From the NCBI GenBank assembly GCA_900545835.1, contig URBB01000025.1:1-21774 (forward strand): 21,774 bases of DNA, written 5' to 3'. The stretch comes from an uncultured Collinsella sp. (GTDB lineage: Bacteria; Actinomycetota; Coriobacteriia; Coriobacteriales; Coriobacteriaceae). Under the pieces are notes generated by a model. It worked only from the letters and a program-made list of their open reading frames with translations. It made no database searches and was not told the DNA's origin. A program made the position numbers and the translations under genes. Each line of letters begins with the position of its first letter. The first letter of the stretch is position 1. Shown one piece after another: positions 7,499-15,870 of the stretch.

Positions 7499-8872
7499 CT
7501 ACTCGTCGCCGTCGTGCGGATTCGCGGAACCCGCACCCGACGTCGTCGGCTCGTCTACCGAAGACTCGGAATCCTTTTTATCGGTTTCGGCCGGAGCAAT
7601 CACGCGAATGAGCGAGATGCGCTGGCCACGCATCGACTGCACTTTAAACTTGTACCCCGCAACCTCAAACACCTCTCCGATGTCGGGCACCGAGTCGCAA
7701 AGCTCCAAAATCCAGCCGGCGATGGTCTCATAATCATCGCTTTCCTCAAGCGGCCAACCAAGCTCAATCGCGTCATCGCACGAAAAACGCCCATCAACGA
7801 GCCACTCGCGGCGCGAAAGGCGCGTGAGATACTTGTTGTCGGGGTCGAACTCGTCCTCGATCTCGCCGACGATCTCCTCGACGATGTCCTCGATGGTGAT
7901 GATGCCGGCCGTGCCGCCGTACTCGTCCACAACCACCACGATCTGGTCGTGCGAGGTCTGCATCTCGGACAGCAGCGGCAGGATATCCTTGGTGTCGGGC
8001 ACAAAGGTGGCGTCGCGCAAAAAGCCGGCGATGGGCTGGTCACCCTTGCCGTCGAGCGCGGGTTGGATCAGGTCCTTGATGTGCGCGATGCCGGCGACGT
8101 TGTCGGGATCCTCGTGATAGACGGGGATGCGGCTGAAGCCGGTCTGGCGCATGGTGGACAGCACGTCGGCGACCGTCTCGTCGTCCTCGCACATGGTGGT
8201 GTCCACGCGCGGCACCATGACCTCGCGGGCAACGGTGTCGCCTAGGTCGAAGATCTCGTGGATCATGCGCTTTTCCTCGTCGAGCAGGTCGTCCTGCTCC
8301 GAGACCATGTACTTGATCTCTTCTTCCGAGACGTTCTGGCGGTCGTCGGCACTCTTGATGCGCAGGATGCGGGCCAGGCCATCGGAGCAAGCGCCAGTCA
8401 GCCACACGAGCGGACGGGCGATCTTTTGGAACACGGAAAGCGGGCCCACGACCTGCTTGGACACGCCTTCGGCATTAGCCAGGCCAATACGCTTGGGCAC
8501 GAGCTCGCCGATCACGATGGAGACGAAGGCGACCGCGACGGTGATGATGACCGGCGCCAGGCCGCGCGCGATGGCGGAGAGCGGCGCGATGCCAAAGCTC
8601 ATGAGCCACGTGGCGAGCGGGTCGGACAGACTCGTCGAGGCGACGGCGGACGAGGCGAAGCCCACGAGCGTGATGGCGACCTGGATGGTGGCGAGCAGCT
8701 GGTCGGAGTCGGCAGCCAGCTTAATGGCGTGCTCGGCGCGCTTGTCGCCTTCCTCGGCCTCGTGCTCCAGCACGGCGCGCTTGGCCGTGGTGAGCGCCAT
8801 CTCAGACATAGAGAAGTAGCCGTTGATGAGGGTCAAAACGAGGGTGGTGATAAGGGAGATGGTTATGTCCAT
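7499..8872 (-). CDS. CNNM/CBS/CorC-domain protein (TlyC/HlyC-type hemolysin family)
   Basis: 457 residues with the standard order for the family: a CNNM (DUF21) membrane domain (1-195) with about three to four helices and the IGELVPKR motif (121-128), paired CBS domains (about 205-335), a CorC_HlyC transporter-associated domain (about 350-428), and a polar tail. Family members (CorC, MpfA/YhdP, eukaryotic CNNM) are linked to Mg2+/Co2+ efflux or magnesium resistance; the hemolysin name is historical. The CBS pair binds nucleotides in studied members. Start ATG 8872 is supported by the MDITISL membrane start. Its GGAGG lies an unusual 15 nt upstream, inside a small hairpin. It is the first gene of an operon with the HLLEHV protein. 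Confidence 0.88.
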   Translation of the reverse strand: MDITISLITTLVLTLINGYFSMSEMALTTAKRAVLEHEAEEGDKRAEHAIKLAADSDQLLATIQVAITLVGFASSAVASTSLSDPLATWLMSFGIAPLSAIARGLAPVIITVAVAFVSIVIGELVPKRIGLANAEGVSKQVVGPLSVFQKIARPLVWLTGACSDGLARILRIKSADDRQNVSEEEIKYMVSEQDDLLDEEKRMIHEIFDLGDTVAREVMVPRVDTTMCEDDETVADVLSTMRQTGFSRIPVYHEDPDNVAGIAHIKDLIQPALDGKGDQPIAGFLRDATFVPDTKDILPLLSEMQTSHDQIVVVVDEYGGTAGIITIEDIVEEIVGEIEDEFDPDNKYLTRLSRREWLVDGRFSCDDAIELGWPLEESDDYETIAGWILELCDSVPDIGEVFEVAGYKFKVQSMRGQRISLIRVIAPAETDKKDSESSVDEPTTSGAGSANPHDGDE

Positions 8873-8909
8873 CGGGAGTTTCTCGAACCTCCAAGATTCG
8901 GGACGTCGG

Positions 8910-8937
8910 ATTAAAACGTTGGTGGCGGATACGGCAA
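8910..8937 (-). promoter_or_regulatory. Predicted promoter of the CNNM operon
   Basis: On the minus strand TTGCCG (8932-8937) and TTTAAT (8910-8915) are separated by 16 bp. They lie about 38 bp upstream of the CNNM start, in the 108-bp gap after the hemolysin III gene. It is a moderate match to the sigma-70 consensus. Confidence 0.45.
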
Positions 8938-8980
8938 TTGCACTGGCGACCGAGCGGGGGCACGGGCGCTGGCGTGGTCG

Positions 8981-9664
8981 CTAGATTACGAAGAGGATCA
9001 CCGCCATGAACTGGAAGATGCTGCCGGCGAGCACCCACAGGTGAAACACGCTGTGCAGATAGCGCACGTTTTTGGCGATATAGAACGGCACGCCCGCGGT
9101 GTAGCACACGCCGCCGACGGCGAGCAGGGCAAGTGCCACGGGGTTGAGCAGCGCCACAAGTTCGGGCAGCTTAAAGACGACGAGCCAGCCCATCAGCAGG
9201 TAGACCAGGCCGCTTACCCAGTGCGGTTGACGCTCGCGTAGGAAGCACTCGAGGGCGATGCCGATAATGGCGATGGCCCATACGGCAAAGAACAGCACAG
9301 CGCCGCCGTCGTTTGCGAGCGTGATGAGGCAAAACGGCGTATAGCTGCCGGCTATGAGCAGGTAGATGCAGCTGTGGTCGATGATGCGAAACACGTGCTT
9401 GGCGCGCGCGGGCTGAATCGCGTGGTAGAGCGTGGAGGCCAGGTATTCGAGGATAATGCTGACGCCATAGACAATCGCCGCGGCCATATGGGCCGGGCCT
9501 CCGCCGCGCAGGGTGGCGAATACGATCAGGAGCACCAGGCCCGCGATACCCAGCAGGCAGCCGACACCATGGGTGACGGAGTTCATGATCTCCTCGCCCA
9601 CTGTGTAGTGTGGAACGGCCGCGGTCTTGGGTCGCGGCTTAGAACTGTCGCTCGAATCGGACAT
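8981..9664 (-). CDS. Hemolysin III / PAQR-type membrane protein (YqfA/HlyIII family)
   Basis: 227 residues with seven predicted membrane helices. Family signatures are present in order: EEIMNSVTHGVG near the N-terminus, ASTLYHAIQ, DHSCIYLLIAGSYTP, and HSVFHLWVLAGS near the C-terminus. The conserved Ser, His and Asp residues form a zinc-like site in PAQR receptors and probable hydrolases. The cellular role in bacteria is unsettled, and membrane damage or lipid hydrolysis is inference. The start chosen is ATG 9664, with GGAGG 11 nt upstream. A TTG at 9682 would add six residues but has no ribosome binding site. It is probably monocistronic, with a possible -10 at 9700-9705. Confidence 0.85.
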   Translation of the reverse strand: MSDSSDSSKPRPKTAAVPHYTVGEEIMNSVTHGVGCLLGIAGLVLLIVFATLRGGGPAHMAAAIVYGVSIILEYLASTLYHAIQPARAKHVFRIIDHSCIYLLIAGSYTPFCLITLANDGGAVLFFAVWAIAIIGIALECFLRERQPHWVSGLVYLLMGWLVVFKLPELVALLNPVALALLAVGGVCYTAGVPFYIAKNVRYLHSVFHLWVLAGSIFQFMAVILFVI

Positions 9665-9699
9665 GCCGGTTACATCCTCCAACGTAAAGAGTTCTCAAC

Positions 9700-9705
9700 A
9701 CTATA
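9700..9705 (-). promoter_or_regulatory. Possible -10 box of the hemolysin III gene
   Basis: On the minus strand TATAGT lies about 36 nt upstream of the chosen start. An 18-bp spacer leads to TTCGCA as a weak -35. It fits a divergent promoter arrangement with the hydrolase gene. Confidence 0.35.
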
Positions 9706-9771
9706 TCAAAGCGTCTAGGTACGTGCGAAATTTGCACCATACGTGACCCTTTGTTTACCCATTCTTTGCCT

Positions 9772-9785
9772 GTTGACGCATCAAC
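9772..9785. promoter_or_regulatory. Candidate operator 1 (over the -35)
   Basis: GTTGACGCATCAAC has perfect 5-bp inverted arms (GTTGA/TCAAC) and covers the -35 box. It matches operator 2 at 11 of 14 positions (consensus GTTGAYGYATYAAC). The size and dyad shape fit a dimeric MarR- or TetR-like repressor; no such gene is in the window. Confidence 0.5.
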
Positions 9786-9801
9786 GGCGAACGTCCATAA
9801 T
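9773..9801 (+). promoter_or_regulatory. Promoter of the alpha/beta hydrolase gene
   Basis: TTGACG (9773-9778) and CATAAT (9796-9801) are separated by exactly 17 bp, a strong sigma-70-type promoter, 49 bp upstream of the start codon. It is overlapped and followed by two similar palindromes, suggesting repression. Confidence 0.75.
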
Positions 9802-9816
9802 GCGCTTGCATTAAAT

Positions 9817-9830
9817 GTTGATGTATTAAC
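9817..9830. promoter_or_regulatory. Candidate operator 2 (downstream of the -10)
   Basis: GTTGATGTATTAAC lies 45 bp centre-to-centre from operator 1, in the expected early transcribed region. It is also embedded in the dyad ATGTT..AACAT. All three differences from operator 1 are C-to-T changes. Confidence 0.45.
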
Positions 9831-9850
9831 ATCTTATAGGAAAGCTTCTT

Positions 9851-10816
9851 ATGTCTCAAAACGCACGTTCCCATCGAAAGCTCAAGATAGCCGGCGTCGT
9901 TGCGCTGGTGCTCGTTGTCGCGCTGCTGGGGTTTGCCGGCAACTTTCTGTTTGACTTCGCGCTGAATCCCCGCGCGCCATACACCATGAAGATGATGCAG
10001 AACGACAAGGACGCCGAAAAGGGCGAGCAGATGGATGCCGAGGAGGGCGAGGCACGGGCGTGGTTTAAGGAGAACCGCAAGAGCAGCAACCTCACCGCGG
10101 ACGACGGGACCGAGCTTGCCGCCTGGTATTTTGCTGCGTCGGAGAGCACGCACGACTACGCCGTCTGCCTGCATGGATATACCAACGAGCCCATCGGTAT
10201 GGCCCGATACGCCAAACGCTTCCACGACCGTGGCATGAACGTACTCGCACCCGCCGCCCGCGCCCAAGAGCGCTCCGGCGGCGACTATATCGGCATGGGC
10301 TGGCCCGAGCGCCTCGACATCGTCGCATGGATCGAGCGAATCGTTCAGGCTGACCCCAAGGCGCGCATCCTGGTCTTTGGCGAATCCATGGGCGCGGCGA
10401 CCGCCATGAACGTCGCGGGGGAATCTCTGCCCGCAAACGTGAAATGCATTATCGAGGACTGCGGTTATACGAGTGTTTGGGACGAGTTTTCTCTGCAGCT
10501 CAAGGACGTGTTCGGCCTGCCCAGCTTTCCCTTGCTCGATGTAGCAAACTTGGTGTGCAACGTGCGCGCGGGCTACGACTTTCATAAGGCGAGCAGCGTG
10601 GAACAGCTCAAGCGCGCGACGGTTCCCATGCTGTTTATCCACGGTGACCAAGACACCTTTGTGCCGTACAGCATGCTCGACCAAAACTACGACGCGTGCG
10701 CCAGCAAGGTCAAGCAAAAGCTCACCATCCATGGCGCCACCCACGCCAAGAGTGCGCAAGTTGATCCCGAGCTCTACTGGAACACGGTCAACAACTTCCT
10801 CGACGAGTGTTTTTAG
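9851..10816 (+). CDS. Membrane-anchored alpha/beta hydrolase
   Basis: 321 residues: one N-terminal membrane anchor (13-33), then an alpha/beta-hydrolase fold facing outward. HGYT (108-111) is the likely oxyanion-hole loop. GESMG (177-181) holds the nucleophile Ser179, Asp268 (HGDQD) is the acid and His298 (GATHAK) the base, so the triad is complete. YIGMGWPERLD (147-157) resembles the YqkD/YfhR-like group of prolyl-oligopeptidase-related hydrolases. The substrate is unknown; an ester, lipid or peptide near the envelope is inference. Start ATG 9851 follows AGGAAA at 7-nt spacing. The gene is alone on the plus strand, with a strong promoter and two candidate operators, so it looks inducible. 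Confidence 0.88.
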   Translation: MSQNARSHRKLKIAGVVALVLVVALLGFAGNFLFDFALNPRAPYTMKMMQNDKDAEKGEQMDAEEGEARAWFKENRKSSNLTADDGTELAAWYFAASESTHDYAVCLHGYTNEPIGMARYAKRFHDRGMNVLAPAARAQERSGGDYIGMGWPERLDIVAWIERIVQADPKARILVFGESMGAATAMNVAGESLPANVKCIIEDCGYTSVWDEFSLQLKDVFGLPSFPLLDVANLVCNVRAGYDFHKASSVEQLKRATVPMLFIHGDQDTFVPYSMLDQNYDACASKVKQKLTIHGATHAKSAQVDPELYWNTVNNFLDECF

Positions 10817-10857
10817 GCAAAAAGCAACGTCTGGGGCTTTATCTGACCCCCTATTTT

Positions 10858-10981
10858 CGGAAGTATGCGGCAAAATCTGGAACTGCCGACCAGACCGCAG
10901 TTTTACCAACAATTTATCAGGGGTTTTGTTGCCAAAAGATGTCGTGTGCTCGGCGGTCTCGAAATTTGCCGCATACTTCCG
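10858..10981. repeat. Long imperfect palindrome between convergent genes
   Basis: CGGAAGTATGCGGCAAA (10858-10874) and TTTGCCGCATACTTCCG (10965-10981) are perfect 17-bp inverted arms. Further nested stems are AGACCGC/GCGGTCT (10892-10898 with 10953-10959) and TTTTACCAACAA/TTGTTGCCAAAA around the loop. The whole 124 bp can fold as one long hairpin. No gene is present. It resembles the other nested palindromes in this window in architecture but not clearly in sequence. Confidence 0.7.
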
Positions 10982-10985
10982 GAAA

Positions 10986-11020
10986 GCCGCCCGTGGACGC
11001 TGTGCCCACGGGCGGCTTTT
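10986..11020 (+). terminator. Intrinsic terminator between convergent genes
   Basis: GCCGCCCGTGG (10986-10996) and CCACGGGCGGC (11006-11016) form a perfect 11-bp stem with a 9-nt loop, followed by TTTT. On the other strand the stem is followed by CTTTCC, so it may also serve the convergent DUF362 gene. Confidence 0.8.
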
Positions 11021-11067
11021 GCTAACGTTGCGCTACAAAAGCGCTTGTTTTGTCCAATAGCTAGGTG

Positions 11068-12273
11068 CTATTTGACCTCGATAAGCTCGTACTTGCTCGT
11101 GCCCAGGCCGATCTTCTCGGCGTGCGCGATGCACGCGCGCCAGTCGGTGTCGGGATGCGTGATGCAGAAGGGGTCCTTGGCCTGCTCGCCCTCCAGATGC
11201 TCGTGGTTATGCTCCATCTTGGCCGCGCTATCGGTGAGCTCGGTGTTGGGCAGCGGCTCGGATGCCATGACGGCATCGGCGCAGGCCTGGTCGATGGCGA
11301 CCGGGTCGAAGCTCGCAAACATGCCGATATCGTTGACGATAGGCGTGTCGTTTTCGGGATGGCAGTCGCAGTTGGGGCTGATGTCCATGGCGAGCGAAAT
11401 GTGGAAGCTCGGGCGGCCATCGACGACGGCTTTGGTGTACTCGGCGATCTTGCAGTTGAGCACATCGGCCGCGGCGTCATAGCCGGGCTTGATGCAATCC
11501 TGGTTGCACACGCCGATGCAGCGTCCGCAGCCCACGCAGCGATCGTGGTCGATGGTGGCCACGTGCACCGTGCGGGTGTTGCCGCTAGCAAGCTCGCGCT
11601 CGCGGGTGTCGTCGAACGAGATGGCGTTGTGCGCGCAGATCTTTTCGCAGGCACGGCAGCCAACGCAGTGCTCGGTCGCGACGTTCGGCTTGCCGGCGGC
11701 GTGCTGCTCCATCTTGCCGGCACGGCTGCCGCCACCCATACCCAGGTTCTTCATGGCACCGCCAAATCCGGCCTGCTCATGACCCTTAAAGTGGGTGAGG
11801 CTGATCACGATGTCGGCATCCATGAGTGCCTGACCGATCTTGGCCTCGTGCACATACTCGCCGCCCTCGACCGGGACGAGCGCCTCGTCGGTACCCTTGA
11901 GGCCGTCGGCGATAATGATCTGGCAACCCGTGGCATACGGGGTAAAGCCGTTCTGGTAAGCGGTGTCAATGTGCTCGAGCGCGTTTTTGCGGCTACCGAC
12001 GTAGAGCGTGTTGCAGTCGGTAAGGAAGGGCTTGCCGCCCAGCTCCTTGACGACATCCGCGACGGCGCGGGCGTAGTTGGGGCGCAAAAAGCTCAGATTG
12101 CCCAGCTCGCCAAAGTGGATCTTGATGGCGACGAACTTGTTCTCAAAATCGATCTGTTCGATACCGGCGCGACGGATGAGGCGCTTGAGCTTGTCGAGCT
12201 GGCTCTCGCGAGCATGCGTGCGCAGGTTCGTAAAGTACACCTTGGCGGGTGCGGCGGGTGCGGCTGCGGTCAT
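11068..12273 (-). CDS. DUF362 protein with two [4Fe-4S] ferredoxin clusters
   Basis: 401 residues. The N-terminal DUF362 part carries KIHFGELGN (51-59) and HFKGHEQAGFGGAMKNLGMG (161-180). A ferredoxin insert follows, with two CxxCxxCxxxC sets: Cys203/206/209/213 and Cys246/249/252/256. The DUF362 end carries NCDCHPENDTPIVNDIGMFAS (301-321 region) and DPVAIDQA. Proteins of this type are common in anaerobes and are presumed electron-transfer or redox proteins with unknown partners. There is no signal peptide, so it is cytoplasmic. Start ATG 12273 is preceded by GAGGGGA at 7-nt spacing. It is transcribed alone, convergent with the hydrolase gene. The family call is firm; the reaction is unknown. 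Confidence 0.88.
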   Translation of the reverse strand: MTAAAPAAPAKVYFTNLRTHARESQLDKLKRLIRRAGIEQIDFENKFVAIKIHFGELGNLSFLRPNYARAVADVVKELGGKPFLTDCNTLYVGSRKNALEHIDTAYQNGFTPYATGCQIIIADGLKGTDEALVPVEGGEYVHEAKIGQALMDADIVISLTHFKGHEQAGFGGAMKNLGMGGGSRAGKMEQHAAGKPNVATEHCVGCRACEKICAHNAISFDDTRERELASGNTRTVHVATIDHDRCVGCGRCIGVCNQDCIKPGYDAAADVLNCKIAEYTKAVVDGRPSFHISLAMDISPNCDCHPENDTPIVNDIGMFASFDPVAIDQACADAVMASEPLPNTELTDSAAKMEHNHEHLEGEQAKDPFCITHPDTDWRACIAHAEKIGLGTSKYELIEVK

Positions 12274-12315
12274 AGATATATCCCCTCGGTCTATATGGCG
12301 TTACAGACATAGAGG

Positions 12316-12346
12316 ATGGTACCAGTTAAAGCAGAGTTAAAGTCAA
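12316..12346 (-). promoter_or_regulatory. Possible promoter of the DUF362 gene
   Basis: On the minus strand TTGACT (12341-12346) precedes TACCAT (12316-12321), but the spacer is 19 bp, longer than ideal. A CTTTAACT direct repeat lies between the boxes. It is placed about 43 bp upstream of the start. Confidence 0.3.
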
Positions 12347-12356
12347 GTACGGCACC

Positions 12357-12385
12357 TAGTCATTGGGGACAGACTTAAATGACTA
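12357..12385. repeat. Palindromic repeat carrying the stop codon of the FtsX-type gene
   Basis: TAGTCATT (12357-12364) and AATGACTA (12378-12385) are perfect inverted arms around GGGGAC..CTTA. The TAG at 12385-12383 on the minus strand is the stop codon of the ABC permease gene. It matches the repeat at 3844-3883 in core (CATTGGGGAC...CTTAAA.GACTA) and in its position over the stop codon. Confidence 0.75.
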
Positions 12386-15049
12386 CTCTTGGACTTTGAG
12401 TGCCTCGGCCAGGCTGACGCGCTTGATAGAACGCGTGTGTAGCAGCGCCACGACCAGGTAGGTCGCAAAGCCAATGCCGACGCACGCCGCCATGGACCAC
12501 CAGGGCACGTAGATCTCGATATTGCCGTTATAGGCGAGCAGCATCGAGCGGAAGATGGCCGTGAGCGAGCCAATAATGACCGGCAGACTCAGCACGAGCG
12601 ACGCCGCCACGCACAGCGTGATCGAGCGGATGTACAGATGCGAGATCTCGCTATCGCGATAGCCAAAGACTTTCATATAGCTAATCGAACGGGCGCTGTG
12701 GTCGATCACAGCCTTGGTCAGCAGATACATAAACAGCAGGAAGATAAACACCGCGAGGCCAACCATCATACCGATCATTTTGCTCATCATGCCGATGAAC
12801 TGGTCGCCCACGGCGCGCATGTCGTCGGGCGTGGTGTCGCCGGCAAAGTAACGAGCATCAAGGTCGAGCTTTTCATCGCTCACATAGCCGTTAAAGTAGG
12901 CCGCATCGTTGTCGAACAGCTCGTTAAAGTCGTCGATACTCATATAGATATTCATGTCCGACTTGGAGCCCCAGGCACAGTCCTTGCCCGCGTACTCAAA
13001 GGAATAATGCTCGCCCTCGTACTTGTCGCTGAGCGTGACCTTCTGGCCCTCGCTCCAGCCAAGCTTATCGAGCAGACCGCCGCCAAAGACGACGCGCCCA
13101 TCGCCGACGTTGAGGTCTTTCCAATAGCGCGAATCGGATGAAATGCCGTAGACGGAAATCGTCTCCTCGCCATTACCATCGCCGCGGTCGTATTGCAGCT
13201 GGTAAACGGCATATTTCTCGGCCTGCGCGATTGCGCCCGCGCCGTTATCGGTCGTATTGACCGGGTGGATATCGTCGTTGTCAGTGTCGATCTTAGAGGC
13301 CTTGTCGATCAGGCCGATGGCCTCATCGCGGTCGCAGCCGAGGGCATCGGCAAGGTCATCGAGGCGCGCATAAAGCGCATCCTTCTTGTCCTGGACCTTG
13401 GCGAGCGCGTCCTGCGCCGCGGCCAGGCTCTCGGCAGACGGAGATGCGGTCGCGGCATCGGCTGCCGCCTGCGCTGCATCGGCCGCGTCCTCAAGCTCGT
13501 CATCGGCATCCTGAGCGGCAGAAAGCAGTGCGCCGTCAACCGACTGCAAACGCTCGAGTGCCGACCACTGCTCGCGCTCCTCGGCGGTGCCCTCGAGTTC
13601 CAGCGGGGCCTTGAGCGTGTACTGGTGCTCGGCGACCAGGCTTTTCTCGAGGTTGTCCGCGTAGTGCGTCATCGTGGGCAGAATCGCCAGGCCAAAGAGC
13701 AGTAGCAGCGAGGCAAACGCAATGCCCACGAAAAGCGTGGCGAAGTTGCCCAGATTACGCAGGAAGATGCGCAGGCGGAAGCGCGAGACAAAGCCCATGC
13801 GCTCCGGCAGCTGCAGGCCGCGCTTGGTGCCCGACTTGCCGCCCGCCTCGTGACGGAGGAACTGCAACGGCGTCTTGCCCATTTTGCGGAGCAGGCCCAC
13901 CAGCGTAATGAGGATGAGCGCGGCGGCGGGAACCACGGCGCACTTCACAAAGATCTCCCAGCTCCAGTACACCTGGAAGGGCGGCAGGCTGTACGAGCCG
14001 TAATAGAGGCCGCGCATGGGCTCGGTAAAGAACGCAACGCCGAGCGCGGTGCCCAAAAGCGCCGCGAGCATGCCCACGATGGCGGGAAGCGCGAGGTAGT
14101 GCAGTACGATCTCGCGACGGCGATAGCCGCTGGCGAGCAGTGTGCCGATGATGGCGCTCTCCTCCTCGATGGTGGCGTCGGTAAGGACCACAAAGACGAA
14201 CGCCATGATCACGATGATGATGTCGAGCAGCGTCATCCACATCATAGAGTCGCCGTCCACGTCATCGCGCGCATAGCCAATGCCTTGATTGGAATCGGCG
14301 TCGATCAGATCGTCCACGCGCGCATCGACGTCGGTCAGTGCCTCAACCATATCCTGCTCCGCATCGATGCGATCCGCAGTGGGGAGGTCGCGATCGGTAA
14401 AGGTGAAGGAGTAGGTGTAGGCGGGCGCGCCGCCGGCATCTTCGAGCGCGGCAAAGCCGCCATCGGTGACCTCGGCCACGCCGTACGTGATGGTGTTCAC
14501 CGTAAAGTCCGAATTGTTGAGAAACAGCGCCTGACTGTCGGGCTGGGTCATGATGCCGCAGATGATGTAGGTGCGGCCCTCAAGCTCAACCTTATCGCCC
14601 ACGGCGAGGTCGTTGTTGGTGGCGAAGACACGGTCGATGGCTACCTCGTCATCTGCCCTGGGCTGCTTGCCCTCGCTGTACGAAGCAATGTCGACCTGGG
14701 TGCGGTGCGCATAGGTGCGCAGCGTGCGCTTGGTGCCGTCGTCGCCGGACGCCTTTTTGATGATGGCGTCGATGGAGAAATTCTTGTAGAGCGTGACGCC
14801 GCCGACGTCACTGGCGGCATCCTCGGTGGCCCTGAGTTGATCGTCGGTAGCCTCGAAGGAGGTGGTCACGCGGCCGTCCTCAATCGTGTACGCATCGCGC
14901 ATGTCGTCGATAAGGCAACCGATGGAGTGGGCCGCGAGCAAAAAGCCCGAGGTGAGAGCGATGCTTCCGCACATAAGCAAAAAGATGCCCAGGTACTTGC
15001 CGATATTGCGGCGCAGCTCGCGCGGGAGACGTTTTGCGAGAGGCGTCAT
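12383..15049 (-). CDS. FtsX/MacB-type ABC transporter permease
   Basis: 888 residues. There is an N-terminal membrane helix (about 17-42), a large extracytoplasmic domain (about 45-260), and an FtsX core of three helices (about 265-380). A second half begins with a helix at about 425-450, continues through another large extracytoplasmic domain, and ends in three more FtsX helices (about 770-870). The second extracytoplasmic domain includes an Ala/Asp/Glu-rich stretch likely to be helical or coiled coil (about 505-590). Such permeases work with a LolD/MacB-type ATPase to move lipids, peptides or antibiotics out of the membrane, or act in signalling. The substrate is unknown. The ATG 15049 start overlaps the ATPase stop region closely (8-bp gap), so it is one operon. 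A TTG at 15064 is a less likely start. Confidence 0.85.
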   Translation of the reverse strand: MTPLAKRLPRELRRNIGKYLGIFLLMCGSIALTSGFLLAAHSIGCLIDDMRDAYTIEDGRVTTSFEATDDQLRATEDAASDVGGVTLYKNFSIDAIIKKASGDDGTKRTLRTYAHRTQVDIASYSEGKQPRADDEVAIDRVFATNNDLAVGDKVELEGRTYIICGIMTQPDSQALFLNNSDFTVNTITYGVAEVTDGGFAALEDAGGAPAYTYSFTFTDRDLPTADRIDAEQDMVEALTDVDARVDDLIDADSNQGIGYARDDVDGDSMMWMTLLDIIIVIMAFVFVVLTDATIEEESAIIGTLLASGYRRREIVLHYLALPAIVGMLAALLGTALGVAFFTEPMRGLYYGSYSLPPFQVYWSWEIFVKCAVVPAAALILITLVGLLRKMGKTPLQFLRHEAGGKSGTKRGLQLPERMGFVSRFRLRIFLRNLGNFATLFVGIAFASLLLLFGLAILPTMTHYADNLEKSLVAEHQYTLKAPLELEGTAEEREQWSALERLQSVDGALLSAAQDADDELEDAADAAQAAADAATASPSAESLAAAQDALAKVQDKKDALYARLDDLADALGCDRDEAIGLIDKASKIDTDNDDIHPVNTTDNGAGAIAQAEKYAVYQLQYDRGDGNGEETISVYGISSDSRYWKDLNVGDGRVVFGGGLLDKLGWSEGQKVTLSDKYEGEHYSFEYAGKDCAWGSKSDMNIYMSIDDFNELFDNDAAYFNGYVSDEKLDLDARYFAGDTTPDDMRAVGDQFIGMMSKMIGMMVGLAVFIFLLFMYLLTKAVIDHSARSISYMKVFGYRDSEISHLYIRSITLCVAASLVLSLPVIIGSLTAIFRSMLLAYNGNIEIYVPWWSMAACVGIGFATYLVVALLHTRSIKRVSLAEALKVQE

Positions 15050-15057
15050 GGCGCCGC

Positions 15058-15771
<714 letters not shown>

Positions 15772-15811
15772 GGCATCCCCCATTGTTAGCCTCGTACTAC
15801 TTTATGAGCGT

Positions 15812-15835
15812 AATAGTAAACCATGGCGAACTATT
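15812..15835. promoter_or_regulatory. Candidate operator upstream of the FtsX-type exporter operon
   Basis: AATAGT (15812-15817), CCATGG (15821-15826) and ACTATT (15830-15835) form a 24-bp dyad with 18 of 24 symmetric positions. It lies in the 93-bp gap upstream of the exporter ATPase, where its promoter must be. Symmetry and position suggest a repressor site; the regulator is unknown. Confidence 0.4.
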
Positions 15836-15845
15836 TTGGAGCGAG

Positions 15846-15870
15846 GCCTAGGATTTATTTCAGACTAGGC
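15846..15870 (-). terminator. Short hairpin over the stop codon of the ABC-2 operon
   Basis: GCCTAG (15846-15851) and CTAGGC (15865-15870) are perfect inverted arms around an AT-rich 13-nt loop. The TAG at 15867-15865 on the minus strand is the stop codon of the last ABC-2 gene. The stem is short and has no T-run, so termination is uncertain. Confidence 0.35.

Noticed and set aside
6353..8245. A 630-codon open frame on the plus strand
   Set aside because: It is antisense across three real minus-strand genes and their gaps, with low-complexity His/Arg/Gly-rich sequence and no recognisable domain.
9755..10912. A 385-codon open frame on the minus strand
   Set aside because: It is a shadow of the alpha/beta hydrolase, which has a complete catalytic triad, a promoter and a ribosome binding site on the plus strand.
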